64,000 bases of DNA, taken from Lithodes maja. Taxonomy: Eukaryota > Arthropoda > Malacostraca > Decapoda > Lithodidae. A model generated the notes under the pieces. That model did no database searches and had not been told where the DNA came from. It saw nothing but the letters and a program-made list of their open reading frames with translations. The position numbers and the translations under genes are program-made. The stretch covers positions 62,001 through 126,000 of the forward strand of contig JBAKBP010003108.1 of assembly GCA_037953745.1 (NCBI GenBank), in the 5' to 3' direction. This document shows, in pieces, positions 28,323 through 37,762 of the stretch. Within the stretch, counting starts at the first letter, position 1; each line of letters begins with the position of its first letter.

Positions 28323-29990
28323 CTATGCCCCTGTACAGAGCAAGAAGCTGTGCAGGGGAAAAGAACCCCCTAAGGCGGTTGAGCACACCCAGCTTCTGGG
28401 AGGCTGCCTTAGCAAGACTGGTAATATGTCCTTCCAACTGAGAGCAGAAGAAAAAGAGACACCAAGAATATTGAGAGAAGATAAAGGATTGATTTTTGTA
28501 TTGTTGAAGAATAAGGGATAGTCCGCTGGGAGTTCCTTACGGGTAGATTGATGGACAAATTGGGTTTTGGAAGCATTAAAGGTAACAAGGTTTTCTCTGC
28601 CCCAATTGGAGATAGTATTTAGATCAGAATTTAAGAGTTCTATGGCTTCATTACGTTTGTCGTTGAGGGATTGCTGGCTGGGGCGTTCTGAAAAACTAAT
28701 GGAGTAGTGTAAGGTTGAGTCGTCTGCGTATGAATGGATGGGAATTGAGGTACAGATGAGGAGATCATTTATAAAAATTAGAAAGAGAATAGGAGATAGG
28801 ACAGAGCCCTGAGGAACACCAGAGTTTATAGGGTGAGGAAGTGAACAATGGCCGTCCACAACCGCGGCTATGGAACAGCCAGAAAGGAAATTAGAGACAA
28901 AGGCACAGATGGAGGGATAGAAACCGAAGGAGGGTAGTTTAGAAATTAAAGATTTGTGCCAGACTCTATTGAAGGCTTTCGATATGTCTAGTGCAATAGA
29001 AAAAGTCTCACCGAATTCCCGAAAGGAGGATGACCAAGAGTTAGTAAGATATGAAAGAAGATCACCAGTAGAGCGACCCTTAAGGAAGCCATACTGGCGA
29101 TCTGAGAGCAGATTATGAGAAGAGAAATGCTTAAGAAATTTGGAAGCAAGAATAGTTTCAAAAACTTTAGAAAGACATAAGATGAGAGCAATTGGACAAT
29201 AGTTGGCGGGTTGAGAGCGGTCACCCTTCTTTGGGACAGGTTGAATGTGAGCAAACTTCCAGCATGAAGGGAAGACGTTAGAGGATAGACAGAGACGAAA
29301 GAGTTTGCCTAGGCAGGGAGTCAGCACGGAAGCACAGTTTTTGAGAACAACAGGAGGAACACCATCCGGACCGTACGCCTTATTAGTATTAAGCCCAGAG
29401 AGGGTAGAAAGTACATCTTTAGAAGAGATTAGGATATTAGGCATAAGTAAGAGAGAGGAGGGTGGAGAGGGAGGAATAGAACCGGAATCATCCAAGGTGG
29501 AGTTTCTAGCAAAAGTTTGAGCGAAGAGTTTAGCTTTGTCAGAGGAAGAAGTGATGGTTGTGCCATCAGAGTGGAAAATGGGAGGGAAAGACGAGGAAGA
29601 GAAATTGTTGGAGAGGTTTTTGGCTAGATGCCAGAAAGCTTGGGAAGAGCTAGAGTTGGATAGTTCAGTGCATTTATTATTGATGAAAGAGTGTTTGGCA
29701 AGTCGAAGAACAGATTTGGCTTGATTCCGGGCAGAAACATAGGAAGAATGAGAGTCTTGAGTTTTAAGGCGTCGGTACCGTTTGAATGCTTCCTCCTTAT
29801 TGCAGACAGCAGCAGAACAGGCGTGAGTAAACCAAGATTTTTTAGCATTAGTCGGAGAGAAAGAGAATGAAATGTATGCTTCCATGCCCGATAGGATTAC
29901 CTCGGTAATGTGTTCAGCACTCTCCGAGGGTCCCCGGCCACGGAAGCAGAAATCATTCCATGGGAAATCAAAGAAGTACTGCCGGAGAGC
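28323..29990 (-). CDS. LINE copy 1: endonuclease tail and reverse transcriptase
   Basis: The frame stays open upstream of the apparent ATG at 29885, with FPWNDFCF and AEHITEVILSGMEAYI, the end of the endonuclease. RT motifs follow: NKAYGPDGVPPVVLK, FAHIQPVPKKGDRSQPANYCPIAL, YGFLKGRSTGDLL, IALDISKAFNRVWH (catalytic D), GVPQGSVLSPILFLIFINDLL and YADDSTL. A 1-base deletion relative to copy 2 at about 28427 (atgtcc versus atggtcc) shifts the end of the frame. RT copies the element RNA at the nicked target. Confidence 0.85.
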   Translation of the reverse strand, partial: ALRQYFFDFPWNDFCFRGRGPSESAEHITEVILSGMEAYISFSFSPTNAKKSWFTHACSAAVCNKEEAFKRYRRLKTQDSHSSYVSARNQAKSVLRLAKHSFINNKCTELSNSSSSQAFWHLAKNLSNNFSSSSFPPIFHSDGTTITSSSDKAKLFAQTFARNSTLDDSGSIPPSPPSSLLLMPNILISSKDVLSTLSGLNTNKAYGPDGVPPVVLKNCASVLTPCLGKLFRLCLSSNVFPSCWKFAHIQPVPKKGDRSQPANYCPIALILCLSKVFETILASKFLKHFSSHNLLSDRQYGFLKGRSTGDLLSYLTNSWSSSFREFGETFSIALDISKAFNRVWHKSLISKLPSFGFYPSICAFVSNFLSGCSIAAVVDGHCSLPHPINSGVPQGSVLSPILFLIFINDLLICTSIPIHSYADDSTLHYSISFSERPSQQSLNDKRNEAIELLNSDLNTISNWGRENLVTFNASKTQFVHQSTRKELPADYPLFFNNTKINPLSSLNILGVSFSSALSWKDILPVLLRQPPRSWVCSTALGGSFPLHSFLLCTGA

Positions 29991-30003
29991 CTCTCAGTCA
30001 GCA

Positions 30004-30226
30004 GCGCCGAATTAGTAGGAGATAGCTATAATGAGGCAGTACAATTATTGTAATCGACCTACGGGAATCGGGAACAACTTAAAGTGGTTCATGTCACCGC
30101 CCTGTTAAATTTAACTAAACCAAAGCACAGGGTTGACGAGTTAGCTAAATTTAGAGCAGACATGGAATGCCACACTCGATCACTGGATACACTAGGGCTG
30201 ACCTCACAAGAAATGATAGTTGTTAT
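30004..30226 (+). pseudogene. gag: Pao2 gag, middle part
   Basis: It reads AELVGDSYNEAVQLL, a stop, then HVTALLNLTKPKHRVDELAKF and ADMECHTRSLDTLGLTSQEMIVV, which align with 4925-5150 of Pao1. It is cut at 30227 and continues at 48008 with LKHKLPLAILDK. Confidence 0.75.
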
Positions 30227-30980
30227 GCCAGGTTTTTAATGGGGTTGATTGGTTTTAATAAGTGGGTTCTTCCTGACCGGAGAAGCCGAAATCGGTTTAA
30301 CACAGACAAGGAAAGTGATAGCGGATAATTATAACAAGACGTACATTCATATTATGTTTATTGGCACAAGAATATCGCATTCGTACTACTAGAATAATGG
30401 TGAAGAACAAAATATAAGATGCACGAACAAGGCTCCACTACTTCTTACTCGTAAGACGGTTACTTCTATTGTAGAATCTAGGTGATTATTATGGACTGTC
30501 TTCTAATCGAAGTATTACACTTGTGCGGATTACGTTTATGTATCCAGATAAGGTACGCGAACTGTTTGGCTTAATATGCGTTAATCCTGAGGTAACGACA
30601 TATGAGGTTTTAGTTCTTAATTCATTCCTCTATACAATTATGTGTATGGTATTTAGTATTTACTTATTTTCAATATTATTAGAACTAATATTAGTACTTT
30701 CCTGATTTCTTTGGGCATCAATAGTACTTTCTTTAGTTATTAATTTGCATAGAGTCGTAGCCTTTACCTTCACGAGAATAATTCTTTATATATAGTTGTA
30801 TCAATATTATTTTGCACTGTTGATCATTAATTTTACACTTCTTATTCCTGAATACACTGAGTATAGATCCTTCTCACAGTTGTTTCTCCTGTGTATTGAT
30901 AACAGTATAATAATTTCACTTTATAGGTAATCCAGTCTTCGGTAGATGCATTGGCCGTGGGGTTGATCCTGACGTGGCTG
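30227..30980. other. AT-rich segment without recognised gene
   Basis: Only short frames are present, such as a hydrophobic one at 30523-30705. I see no similarity to another part of the window. Confidence 0.4.
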
Positions 30981-31520
30981 ATTGACAAACAGTGGTACTC
31001 GAACTCTTCAAGTTGGACCTTGAATACTATCTACCCAATGCCAGTACAGAGGTAGAAATAGTATGGAGTTAACACAGGAGAGAGCTCAATGACTACTCTG
31101 GTCTTTATAAGAGTTTTGATCCAGAACTTCCAGAGTCTTAATGTTGGTCTTAATATCATGTGCAAATATATGCCAGTGCATCAGCAAACACGTTATTCCA
31201 TAGTTTCAGGTGACTGTTAAAAGAGTCTTCCAGAACTGTACACGAACTCTTGATGTTGGACCTTGCATGATACCTACCATATGCCAGTACATAGGCAAAG
31301 TAACATCGAGTTAATGCAAGAGAGAGCTCACTGACTACTCTGGTCTTTATAAGAGTTTTGAAGCAGATCGTCCAGAGTCTTGGTGTGGGGTCTTAAATAC
31401 TGTGTGTAAATATGCCAGTGCATCAACACTCGTTATCGAGCGAACGTAAGATAGTTGGTAGTAACGCAACAGATCTTAACTACTCTGACCGTTATAAGAG
31501 TCCTTCAGAACTGGGGGTGA
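30981..31520 (+). repeat. Degenerate tandem repeat, period about 242 bases
   Basis: The block gactactctggtctttataag occurs at 31091 and again at 31333, with surrounding blocks (ttggaccttg, atgccagtac, agagagctca, ccagagtctt) in the same order. A third, shorter and diverged unit starts near 31478. It lies in the left part of the unresolved insert. Such arrays often occur in untranslated ends of mobile elements. Confidence 0.7.
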
Positions 31521-31837
31521 TGAGTATATTTAGGCCTTCTCCAAGATATTGCTATCTTGGAAGAACTCCCGTGCTAAGTGCCGTTGTTGGGTAAACGGTT
31601 TCTTAACAGAGTCCTAATTTGGTCTATCCCGGATGAAGCGCTTACCCTGGTAGCTCTTCTTCATCCACAATAGCGCCTCGGTTAGGATGTTAGTTACGAT
31701 CAAACGTAGGTGTGTAACACGGCTTCTTTGTTGATACCCACAACAACAAACAAAATAAAAGGACAATGGGTGGTAACTCGTCTTCCAGCTGTCTTACGTG
31801 CAGTCACTAACAGTTCTTCCCACTGATTGTAATGATC

Positions 31838-32494
31838 TTAAAATTTCCTGCAGTGGTCATACCTTTTCTCAACGTCCTGGCGGTGGTGTGGTTGTGCGGT
31901 AGAAGGGCGCTTGGATGTAGGATGTTCATGGTGGTTGTTTCCTTGTGGCTTGTAGGTGGGGGAAGGCATTGGGGGTAGTCCTTCTTGGTTTTCTTCTTCA
32001 TGGCGGTAATGAGGTTGAGAGGTAGCCAGGCGCTTAGACTTCTGTTGTGTATGGTGCCTTTTCTTGTGTCGTCTTTGCTTTCTACTTTTCTTATTATTCT
32101 GTACTTCAGGATCGTTCATGTTGATTAATAAGTTCTTCCCTGGTGTTGGAGAATGCATTATTTCGATGATAGTGACTCTTGTACCTCTTGATGGATTGGT
32201 GGTTGTTCCCTTTTTGCTTGGAGGTGTGGTGGGCGGAGAAGGAAAAATGCTTGCTGGCAGTGGATGTTGGGGGAGTTGCTTTTCTCGTTTTCCTGCTGTC
32301 CTGGCCTTGTGTGGTTTGCATGGGCTTGGTGAAGGGAGGTGTGCATGGTTAGCAAGATGTGCAATTGTTGTTGAAGTGCGCGGGGCTGGTGCGCACCCGT
32401 GCTCGGGGCTTTTGTCCTTTATATTTGGCCTTCGGGATTGTTCTGGGGCTGCTTGTGTAGTTTGTAGGCTGGAGGCTGGAGACCATAAACACAT
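31838..32494 (-). CDS. Unrecognised basic, proline-rich ORF
   Basis: The 218-codon frame is rich in Pro, Lys, Thr, His and Gln (for example KKSRKQRRHKKRHHTQQKSK). No domain is visible, and it looks disordered. It may be the ORF1-like protein of the minus-strand element that forms the 17.8-kb insert. The frame at 47766-48002 could be its N-terminal part, separated by the nested LINE. Because it is low in complexity, chance openness cannot be ruled out. Confidence 0.3.
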   Translation of the reverse strand: MCLWSPASSLQTTQAAPEQSRRPNIKDKSPEHGCAPAPRTSTTIAHLANHAHLPSPSPCKPHKARTAGKREKQLPQHPLPASIFPSPPTTPPSKKGTTTNPSRGTRVTIIEIMHSPTPGKNLLINMNDPEVQNNKKSRKQRRHKKRHHTQQKSKRLATSQPHYRHEEENQEGLPPMPSPTYKPQGNNHHEHPTSKRPSTAQPHHRQDVEKRYDHCRKF

Positions 32495-33102
32495 ATATAT
32501 CCCCTCGCTCTCCTGGACACGTCCCCTCCCCTCCCCCTATGCGATTTTACCAAAAGCGAAACTTAACCTCGACAGGAAAGGGTACCGACAAAACAAATAT
32601 CGTAAATAATAGCAAACAGAGAAAAACAATATATAAACAAATTAAATCAGTGCAGATTATTTCTCGACCATATTGCAGGTTAGTAGTGACGTTATTGGAG
32701 AGAAAGATCTCCCACGCAACCAAATGTGGTGAAAATTCGAACCTGAGCAGTGTTGAATCAAGTTGATAGGTAAAATATGAAAATTAAAATAGATACTATA
32801 TATAGGTAGCCTGGAAAGTTCGTTATTTTCCTAGAGTGCCGTATATTCCGCTAAACAGTCGACCAAAAACGGGAAAAGTGGTTAGGGCAGTGAGAATTCT
32901 GTTTCATAAGATAATTATTGAAAGTGTTACTTAAAGTTACTTAAAGTTTAAACATAACGAGTGTAAACGAGTGGCACTCCCCCCCCCCCACACTCCCCAC
33001 AAACCGCGTAACAATCACCTCCTTGTCCTCCAAGCCCCCCCCCCCCCCTCTCTCTCCCCCATGTAAGGGCGGGTGGAAAAAAAAAAAAAAAAAAAAAAAA
33101 AA
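32495..33102 (+). other. Probable 5' region of CR1/L2-like LINE 1
   Basis: No gene was found. The last 150 bases hold C-runs at about 32980 and 33045, and an A-run of about 27 at 33077-33103 directly before the ORF1 ATG. The left boundary of the LINE could not be placed; no TSD with the 3' end at 47765 was seen. Confidence 0.4.
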
Positions 33103-34260
33103 ATGTTTACCAGAGACAACTGTACGAGTTGTAAGATGAATATACACATGCATAAAGGCACCGCATGTCGGATATGCAAGCAACCATACCACTGGATTTG
33201 CATAGGATTGACACCAATAAATGAGGCGTACAATACAAGAGGGAAGAACCTCCATTTCTGCGATAGTTGTTTCGATATCACATGGCAAGTCATACAGACT
33301 GTAGAAAATACAGAAGTACAAGATAGACTGAAATATAGCCAAGACATTGCTACCTTTCACAGAAAATGGGGAACTATTGGGGCCTCAGGGCCCATACTAA
33401 TATCACAACCCACACACGCACACCTTCCCATGAAAATGCCCACATTGCCTCCTGCACATCAACACACATCGCCTGCCGAACAACAACCTTTCGCACCCTA
33501 CATATCCACAAACCCTGCCGCACATCTCCCCACACCTCTCCAGACCCAGAAAACACCCACATTAATCCCATCTATGGCCATTGACCACCCTACTGCTGTT
33601 GATCAAATACATTTGCAGGATGAACGTAGGATGCAACAAGCCCCCATATCAGGCTCCCCTTCCACATCGTCTCCCCCCTCACCACTGCCACCTGCCCACC
33701 TACAACTGACTCGTAACTCCACCCCCCTGCAGGCCTCACCCACCCATACACCAAGCCCACTATCACCCACAACCACACTTAGCTCACCACATAGCCCCTT
33801 GCAGCCCCAGCCACACCTACTGGGGTTGTCTACACCAGTGTGCAGATATTATCTGGAAAGAAGGTGCTACTTTGGTCAAAAGGGCGAATATAATGGGAAT
33901 TCATGTAGATTTGCTCATCCCAAAATTTGCAACAACATAACCAGTCATGGAAAATGTAGATTTGGTGAAACCTGCAAATACCACCACCCATCCCTTTGCA
34001 AGACATCACTTGAGAACAAGACCTGCTACAATATGAAATGCCCAGCTTTTCATATTAAAGGGACTTGGAGATATGCTAGACCTAACAGGAATGGTAGCCC
34101 AAAAAACTCTCTAGCTATGCGAGGACGAGACAGAGGAAAAAGGCAAGGAGGGAAAGGGCAGATGAAGATGAAGAGACTGAGGGAGATGGAAGAGCACATA
34201 GAACACCTCGAGCACCTCCTGGCCTCCCAAGAGTGGCCAATACATCCCGAAGACTATTAG
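33103..34260 (+). CDS. LINE 1 ORF1: PHD-like finger plus three CCCH fingers
   Basis: The ATG at 33103 follows the long A-run; an in-frame GTG at 33073 would only add lysines. Residues 1-50 hold a C2-C2-HC-C2 pattern (CTSC, CRIC, HWIC, CDSC), a PHD-type zinc finger. The middle is rich in Pro, Ser, Thr and His. Residues about 245-320 have three CCCH fingers: C-x7-C-x12-C-x3-H, C-x8-C-x5-C-x3-H and C-x8-C-x4-C-x3-H. The tail is basic and may form a short coiled coil (MKRLREMEEHIEHLEHLL). CCCH fingers usually bind RNA, so a role in packaging the element RNA is likely. PHD fingers are known in ORF1 of CR1-type LINEs. The 385-codon frame is intact. Confidence 0.85.
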   Translation: MFTRDNCTSCKMNIHMHKGTACRICKQPYHWICIGLTPINEAYNTRGKNLHFCDSCFDITWQVIQTVENTEVQDRLKYSQDIATFHRKWGTIGASGPILISQPTHAHLPMKMPTLPPAHQHTSPAEQQPFAPYISTNPAAHLPTPLQTQKTPTLIPSMAIDHPTAVDQIHLQDERRMQQAPISGSPSTSSPPSPLPPAHLQLTRNSTPLQASPTHTPSPLSPTTTLSSPHSPLQPQPHLLGLSTPVCRYYLERRCYFGQKGEYNGNSCRFAHPKICNNITSHGKCRFGETCKYHHPSLCKTSLENKTCYNMKCPAFHIKGTWRYARPNRNGSPKNSLAMRGRDRGKRQGGKGQMKMKRLREMEEHIEHLEHLLASQEWPIHPEDY

Positions 34261-34840
34261 GTACACATAGTACTCCAAACAATCCCTCCCCAATCTTGTT
34301 TGCAAATATCCAAGGCCTAAAAAATAGAACCACGAACAAAGTACCATTTATTAGGGGCCTGCTAGAAGAAGGAAACGCTATATTTGCGGCTCTCACAGAA
34401 ACTCACATTAAAGATCAGGAAGATAGTGAGGTATGGATTCCTGGTTACAACCTACATAGGGCGGACAGAACGCATAGATCACATGGAGGTGTAGCCTTGT
34501 ACATACATGACTCACTGATATGTACTGAATTCCTAAATAACAGTAATGAAGTGGTGGAAATACTTGGAGTTAAAATAGAATCCCTAAATTTAGCAGTTAT
34601 TGTTACATACAGGCCTCCAGACTCATCCCGAGAAGAATTCAAAACCCAGCTCAACAAAATAAAATCAGAAGTGGAAACCCTGGGGAACCCAACACCAAAT
34701 ATTATATGGCTAGGAGACTTTAACCTACCAAACATTAAATGGAGACAACTAGAAAACCAGTTAGTGGCAAATAACACCGGAGAAGCAAATACTAATACGA
34801 GAGAGCTTTTTGAACTTTGTGATTTTTTTAGTCTTACCCA
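34233..34840 (+). CDS. LINE 1 ORF2: endonuclease, left part
   Basis: The frame overlaps the end of ORF1 by 28 bases, a common ORF1/ORF2 arrangement that implies reinitiation or frameshifting. Blocks are ILFANIQGLKNR, FAALTETHIKD (catalytic E), HGGVALYIHD, VIVTYRPPDSS and IIWLGDFNLPNIKW. It is cut by the gypsy LTR at 34841; the last endonuclease block is beyond it (44241-44378). Confidence 0.85.
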
Positions 34841-36630
34841 TGTTACGACTGGGGTTCAAATATATCAGGGCTCTTATTCATTGGACTAGTAATGGCATAA
34901 ATGTTACAACGGAAAGCGCTAGCTCCAACCTCTGAAGTATATTCCCAGTGAACAAAGAACACAAATACTCTACAGAGTTCTATATGCAATAATAGGCTAT
35001 CAAACTCTCAATAAATGTGCGTCTACTCTAGGCTTAATGTTATGTGAAAACAGCCTATTACTACCTATAACCGAAGGTGCTTGGTTATGGTATACAAAGT
35101 AAGGTGGTAAGAGAAGTTACAGCTTACGTTACTTTAATCAATAAATGTCAGGCACTCCTGCATGAAAGAAAGTGCACTAAAGTCCTTCAACACTAACAAG
35201 GAATCTTCTTTAAATGTTAGATGCTGTAAAGATGCTCGTATCGGAAATGGAACCCAAAAAGGCAGGCAGTGGAACAATGCTCGTGCAGGCTATGCACACA
35301 AAAAGGCAGAATATATAATGCCGTCGGAGCCAAGAATATCCTAAACACTACAACACTAATAATAATCGCCACAATACAGTATTCCTATCAACAAAAAGAG
35401 CCTAAGTCGTTTGTGTCTCAATACATCAAACTAGGCTGCGAAATGCTTGTGTAATCATAAATGGGTATGCATAAAAAGAGTAATTAGGTTAATATACTTA
35501 ATGTCTACTATGATTGATAAAGTCTAGCTAGAGTCAATGATACAAGATACTGGTGCGCATGGCATGCTGCATAGCCTAGTGCAAATCTCAAGTCTGTGCG
35601 TCAAATATTACGTTATAATGAAGGGTAGCTCTCTTGAGAAACCTTAATACCGAAGTATTAAGCGTTCTCCTGGCGTACCTCAAAGACAAACAATCGAGAC
35701 TAGAACAGTGCAGAATGGTATAGGCAAAAAGCCCTCATTCGTGCATGCTCTACTCTCAATGGCACACAGACTAGAATTTACTCAATCAACTCCAGTTCTC
35801 AGGTATGTCATGCCGCTTTTAACTGAAGCCAGCACTCATAGGAAACAATACCTGTAATATCAGACTCGTAGTCTAGCATTATCTAATCCAGCAGAACACT
35901 AATAATTATAGGAAGCGGCAATATGAAAGCCAACCAATGCTTCGTGATCCACTTATCTTAACAACTAACATACACAGGTTATATCAGACCTTAACACACA
36001 ATACAACTGGCCAGCATGAAGCTGATTTTTGCAGAGTTAACCAGAGGGGATATACTGTTAATAAAGAGGTGGTGAAAGATATGGAGAATGAGAGAGATAG
36101 GCAGAGGAAAAGATTCTCAGGAACGGAGTGGGGACAGATAGCAAGGGAAAAAAGATGAGTGTGTTCTAGAAACCAGATCTGAGGGAGAGAGTGGCGAGGA
36201 ACCAGTATATATACTCGCACTAGCTCGAGCCGCGTGGGAAAAAAACGGTTACAAGTGATCTGGCCACTAACAAGAGCTCACAGCATGGTAAGGACCTCTC
36301 TCCACCAACCCCCGCGAGGCAGCCAGCCGTGACGTCATCGAGCGGGACAAAAAACACTGCGCGCCTCCTCTCACTCCGTTCTACTCTCTCTCTCTCTCCC
36401 AGATCCTATCATTACTAGTTAATGACAAAACATATACTTTACAATTAAATATATAAAGCCTTGACATGGGCGAAAACAAAGAGCCTTTCTGGACTGCCCA
36501 TGACACGAGCTTTCATATGAAATAAAGCACACTCTAATACATAAACTGTAGCCCCATCCACTGCCCTGGCGATCCTAGTGAGTCACTGTAGGACAAGCCA
36601 TGCGGTTCTAACGGAGTGGTCAACGTCACA
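34841..36630 (-). repeat. 3' LTR of gypsy element 2
   Basis: It begins tgttacgactgg and ends cgtcaca on the + strand. The same 1790 bases recur at 42451-44240 with about 12 substitutions and no indel seen. Confidence 0.93.
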
Positions 36631-37105
36631 CCCCCCCCAAGATTTTTCTCAGAGGCCCCAAGGCTCACAAAAATCTGATGGTTAGAACCCATGCTATATC
36701 TCCACTTCCCATCACCCAGCGGCAGTAAAATATCTGGCACAGTTCTTCAACAAAACATTTTTTTCAAAATTATAACCCTCCCAACACAATAGGTTAAATT
36801 ATATGTAGTTATGCTCCTCAAGAGCGAGCTTCTCTAGCCCAGCATTCTGAGAGGAGTGCAACTCAGAATTACTGCTATAACATACTGAAAAAATTCAACT
36901 ATCAAAGAAAGTTTTTTTATTTGATTTTTATGTTTTTAATTTGTTTATTTCGGCTGCACTATAGGGGCAAGCCTAGTTTTTTCTTCTATACCAAACGCTC
37001 AACTCCTGCTTTACGACCCAATACGCTGGGCTACAACCGCGAGCCAACAAGCACCAAGCGCAAAATACTATTCAAACTAAAGCAGGAGGCTACCCGTGTG
37101 TCAAT
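36631..37105 (-). other. 3' non-coding region and polypurine tract of gypsy element 2
   Basis: Minus-strand TTGGGGGGGG (36631-36640) touches the 3' LTR and is a good polypurine tract. The rest, up to the RNase H stop, has no gene. Confidence 0.65.
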
Positions 37106-37762
37106 CTACCCAGGATCATCTACCCTCGAAAGACAAACTGCAATCACGTTGTCACAACCGGCAATATGGCGTATGTCCAGGTTATATTCCTGTGACATTA
37201 GCGACCACCTGGTCAGCCTCATATTCCGATTGTGAAACTGGTTCAAAAACTTGAGAGGGTGATGATCTGTGTAAATTACAACGACTGGACCATAGGCTGG
37301 AACATAGACCTCGAAATGCCTCAGTGCAAGTACAATTGCCAGCAGCTCTTTCTCGACAACAGAGTAGTTCTTTTGGGCTGAATTGAACTTCTTCGAGTAG
37401 AAACTAACAGGATGTTCCAGCCCATCATCGTCCTTTTGCATAAGGACGGCACAAGCCCCCACACCACTAGCATCCGTTGCTAGTTGGAAAGGTAGGCTAA
37501 AGTCAGGGGCCCTGAGGATCGGGTGAGTGCACAACAGGTGTTTTACTACGCTAAACGCCTTCTCACACTCAGGCGCCCATTTGAATTTCTTATCCTTCGC
37601 TAAAAGATCTGTCAGAGGTGCTAACACGGTAGAGTACCCCTTAATGAAGCGTCTGTAATATCCGATCATACCTAAGAACCTCATGATCTGCTTCTTGGTG
37701 GCCGGCCGGGGAAAGTGATCAATCGCAGCTATCTTGTTCTGTGGGGGGCACACCTGACCCAC
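37106..37762 (-). CDS. pol: RT end and RNase H of gypsy element 2
   Basis: It starts in the RT connection (IDHFPRPATKKQIMRFLGMIGYY, then FIKGYSTVLAPLTDLL), and RNase H follows with LATDASGVGACAVL, VVEKELLAIVLALRHFEVY and YTDHHPLKFL. It ends HIAGCDNVIAVCLSRV and a stop. In the last block the usual acidic residue before CLSR is V, whereas element 1 has D at the same place. The ORF overlaps the main ORF by 34 bases and is offset by one extra base relative to element 1. Confidence 0.88.
   Translation of the reverse strand: MGQVCPPQNKIAAIDHFPRPATKKQIMRFLGMIGYYRRFIKGYSTVLAPLTDLLAKDKKFKWAPECEKAFSVVKHLLCTHPILRAPDFSLPFQLATDASGVGACAVLMQKDDDGLEHPVSFYSKKFNSAQKNYSVVEKELLAIVLALRHFEVYVPAYGPVVVIYTDHHPLKFLNQFHNRNMRLTRWSLMSQEYNLDIRHIAGCDNVIAVCLSRVDDPG

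Larger units (their letters stand above)
27776..30003 (-). mobile_element. 5'-truncated jockey/CR1-like LINE, minus strand (copy 1)
   Basis: The 3' end is an A-rich tail on the minus strand (T-rich at 27776-27802), then UTR, RT and the last part of the endonuclease. The 5' edge is about 30003, where Pao2 gag resumes with AELVGDSYNEAVQLL. A second copy at 54210-62978 is very similar, with differences at a few percent of positions. Full-length members should have a complete endonuclease and an ORF1, which are missing here. Confidence 0.8.

Noticed and set aside
32064..32609. Plus-strand frame of 181 codons
   Set aside because: Its composition is that of the reverse of a Pro-Lys-rich frame; neither strand has a known domain, and only the minus frame is listed, with low confidence.
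35937..36158. Short ORF in both LTRs of gypsy element 2
   Set aside because: It is identical in both LTRs because the LTRs are identical; there is no start context or domain to support it.
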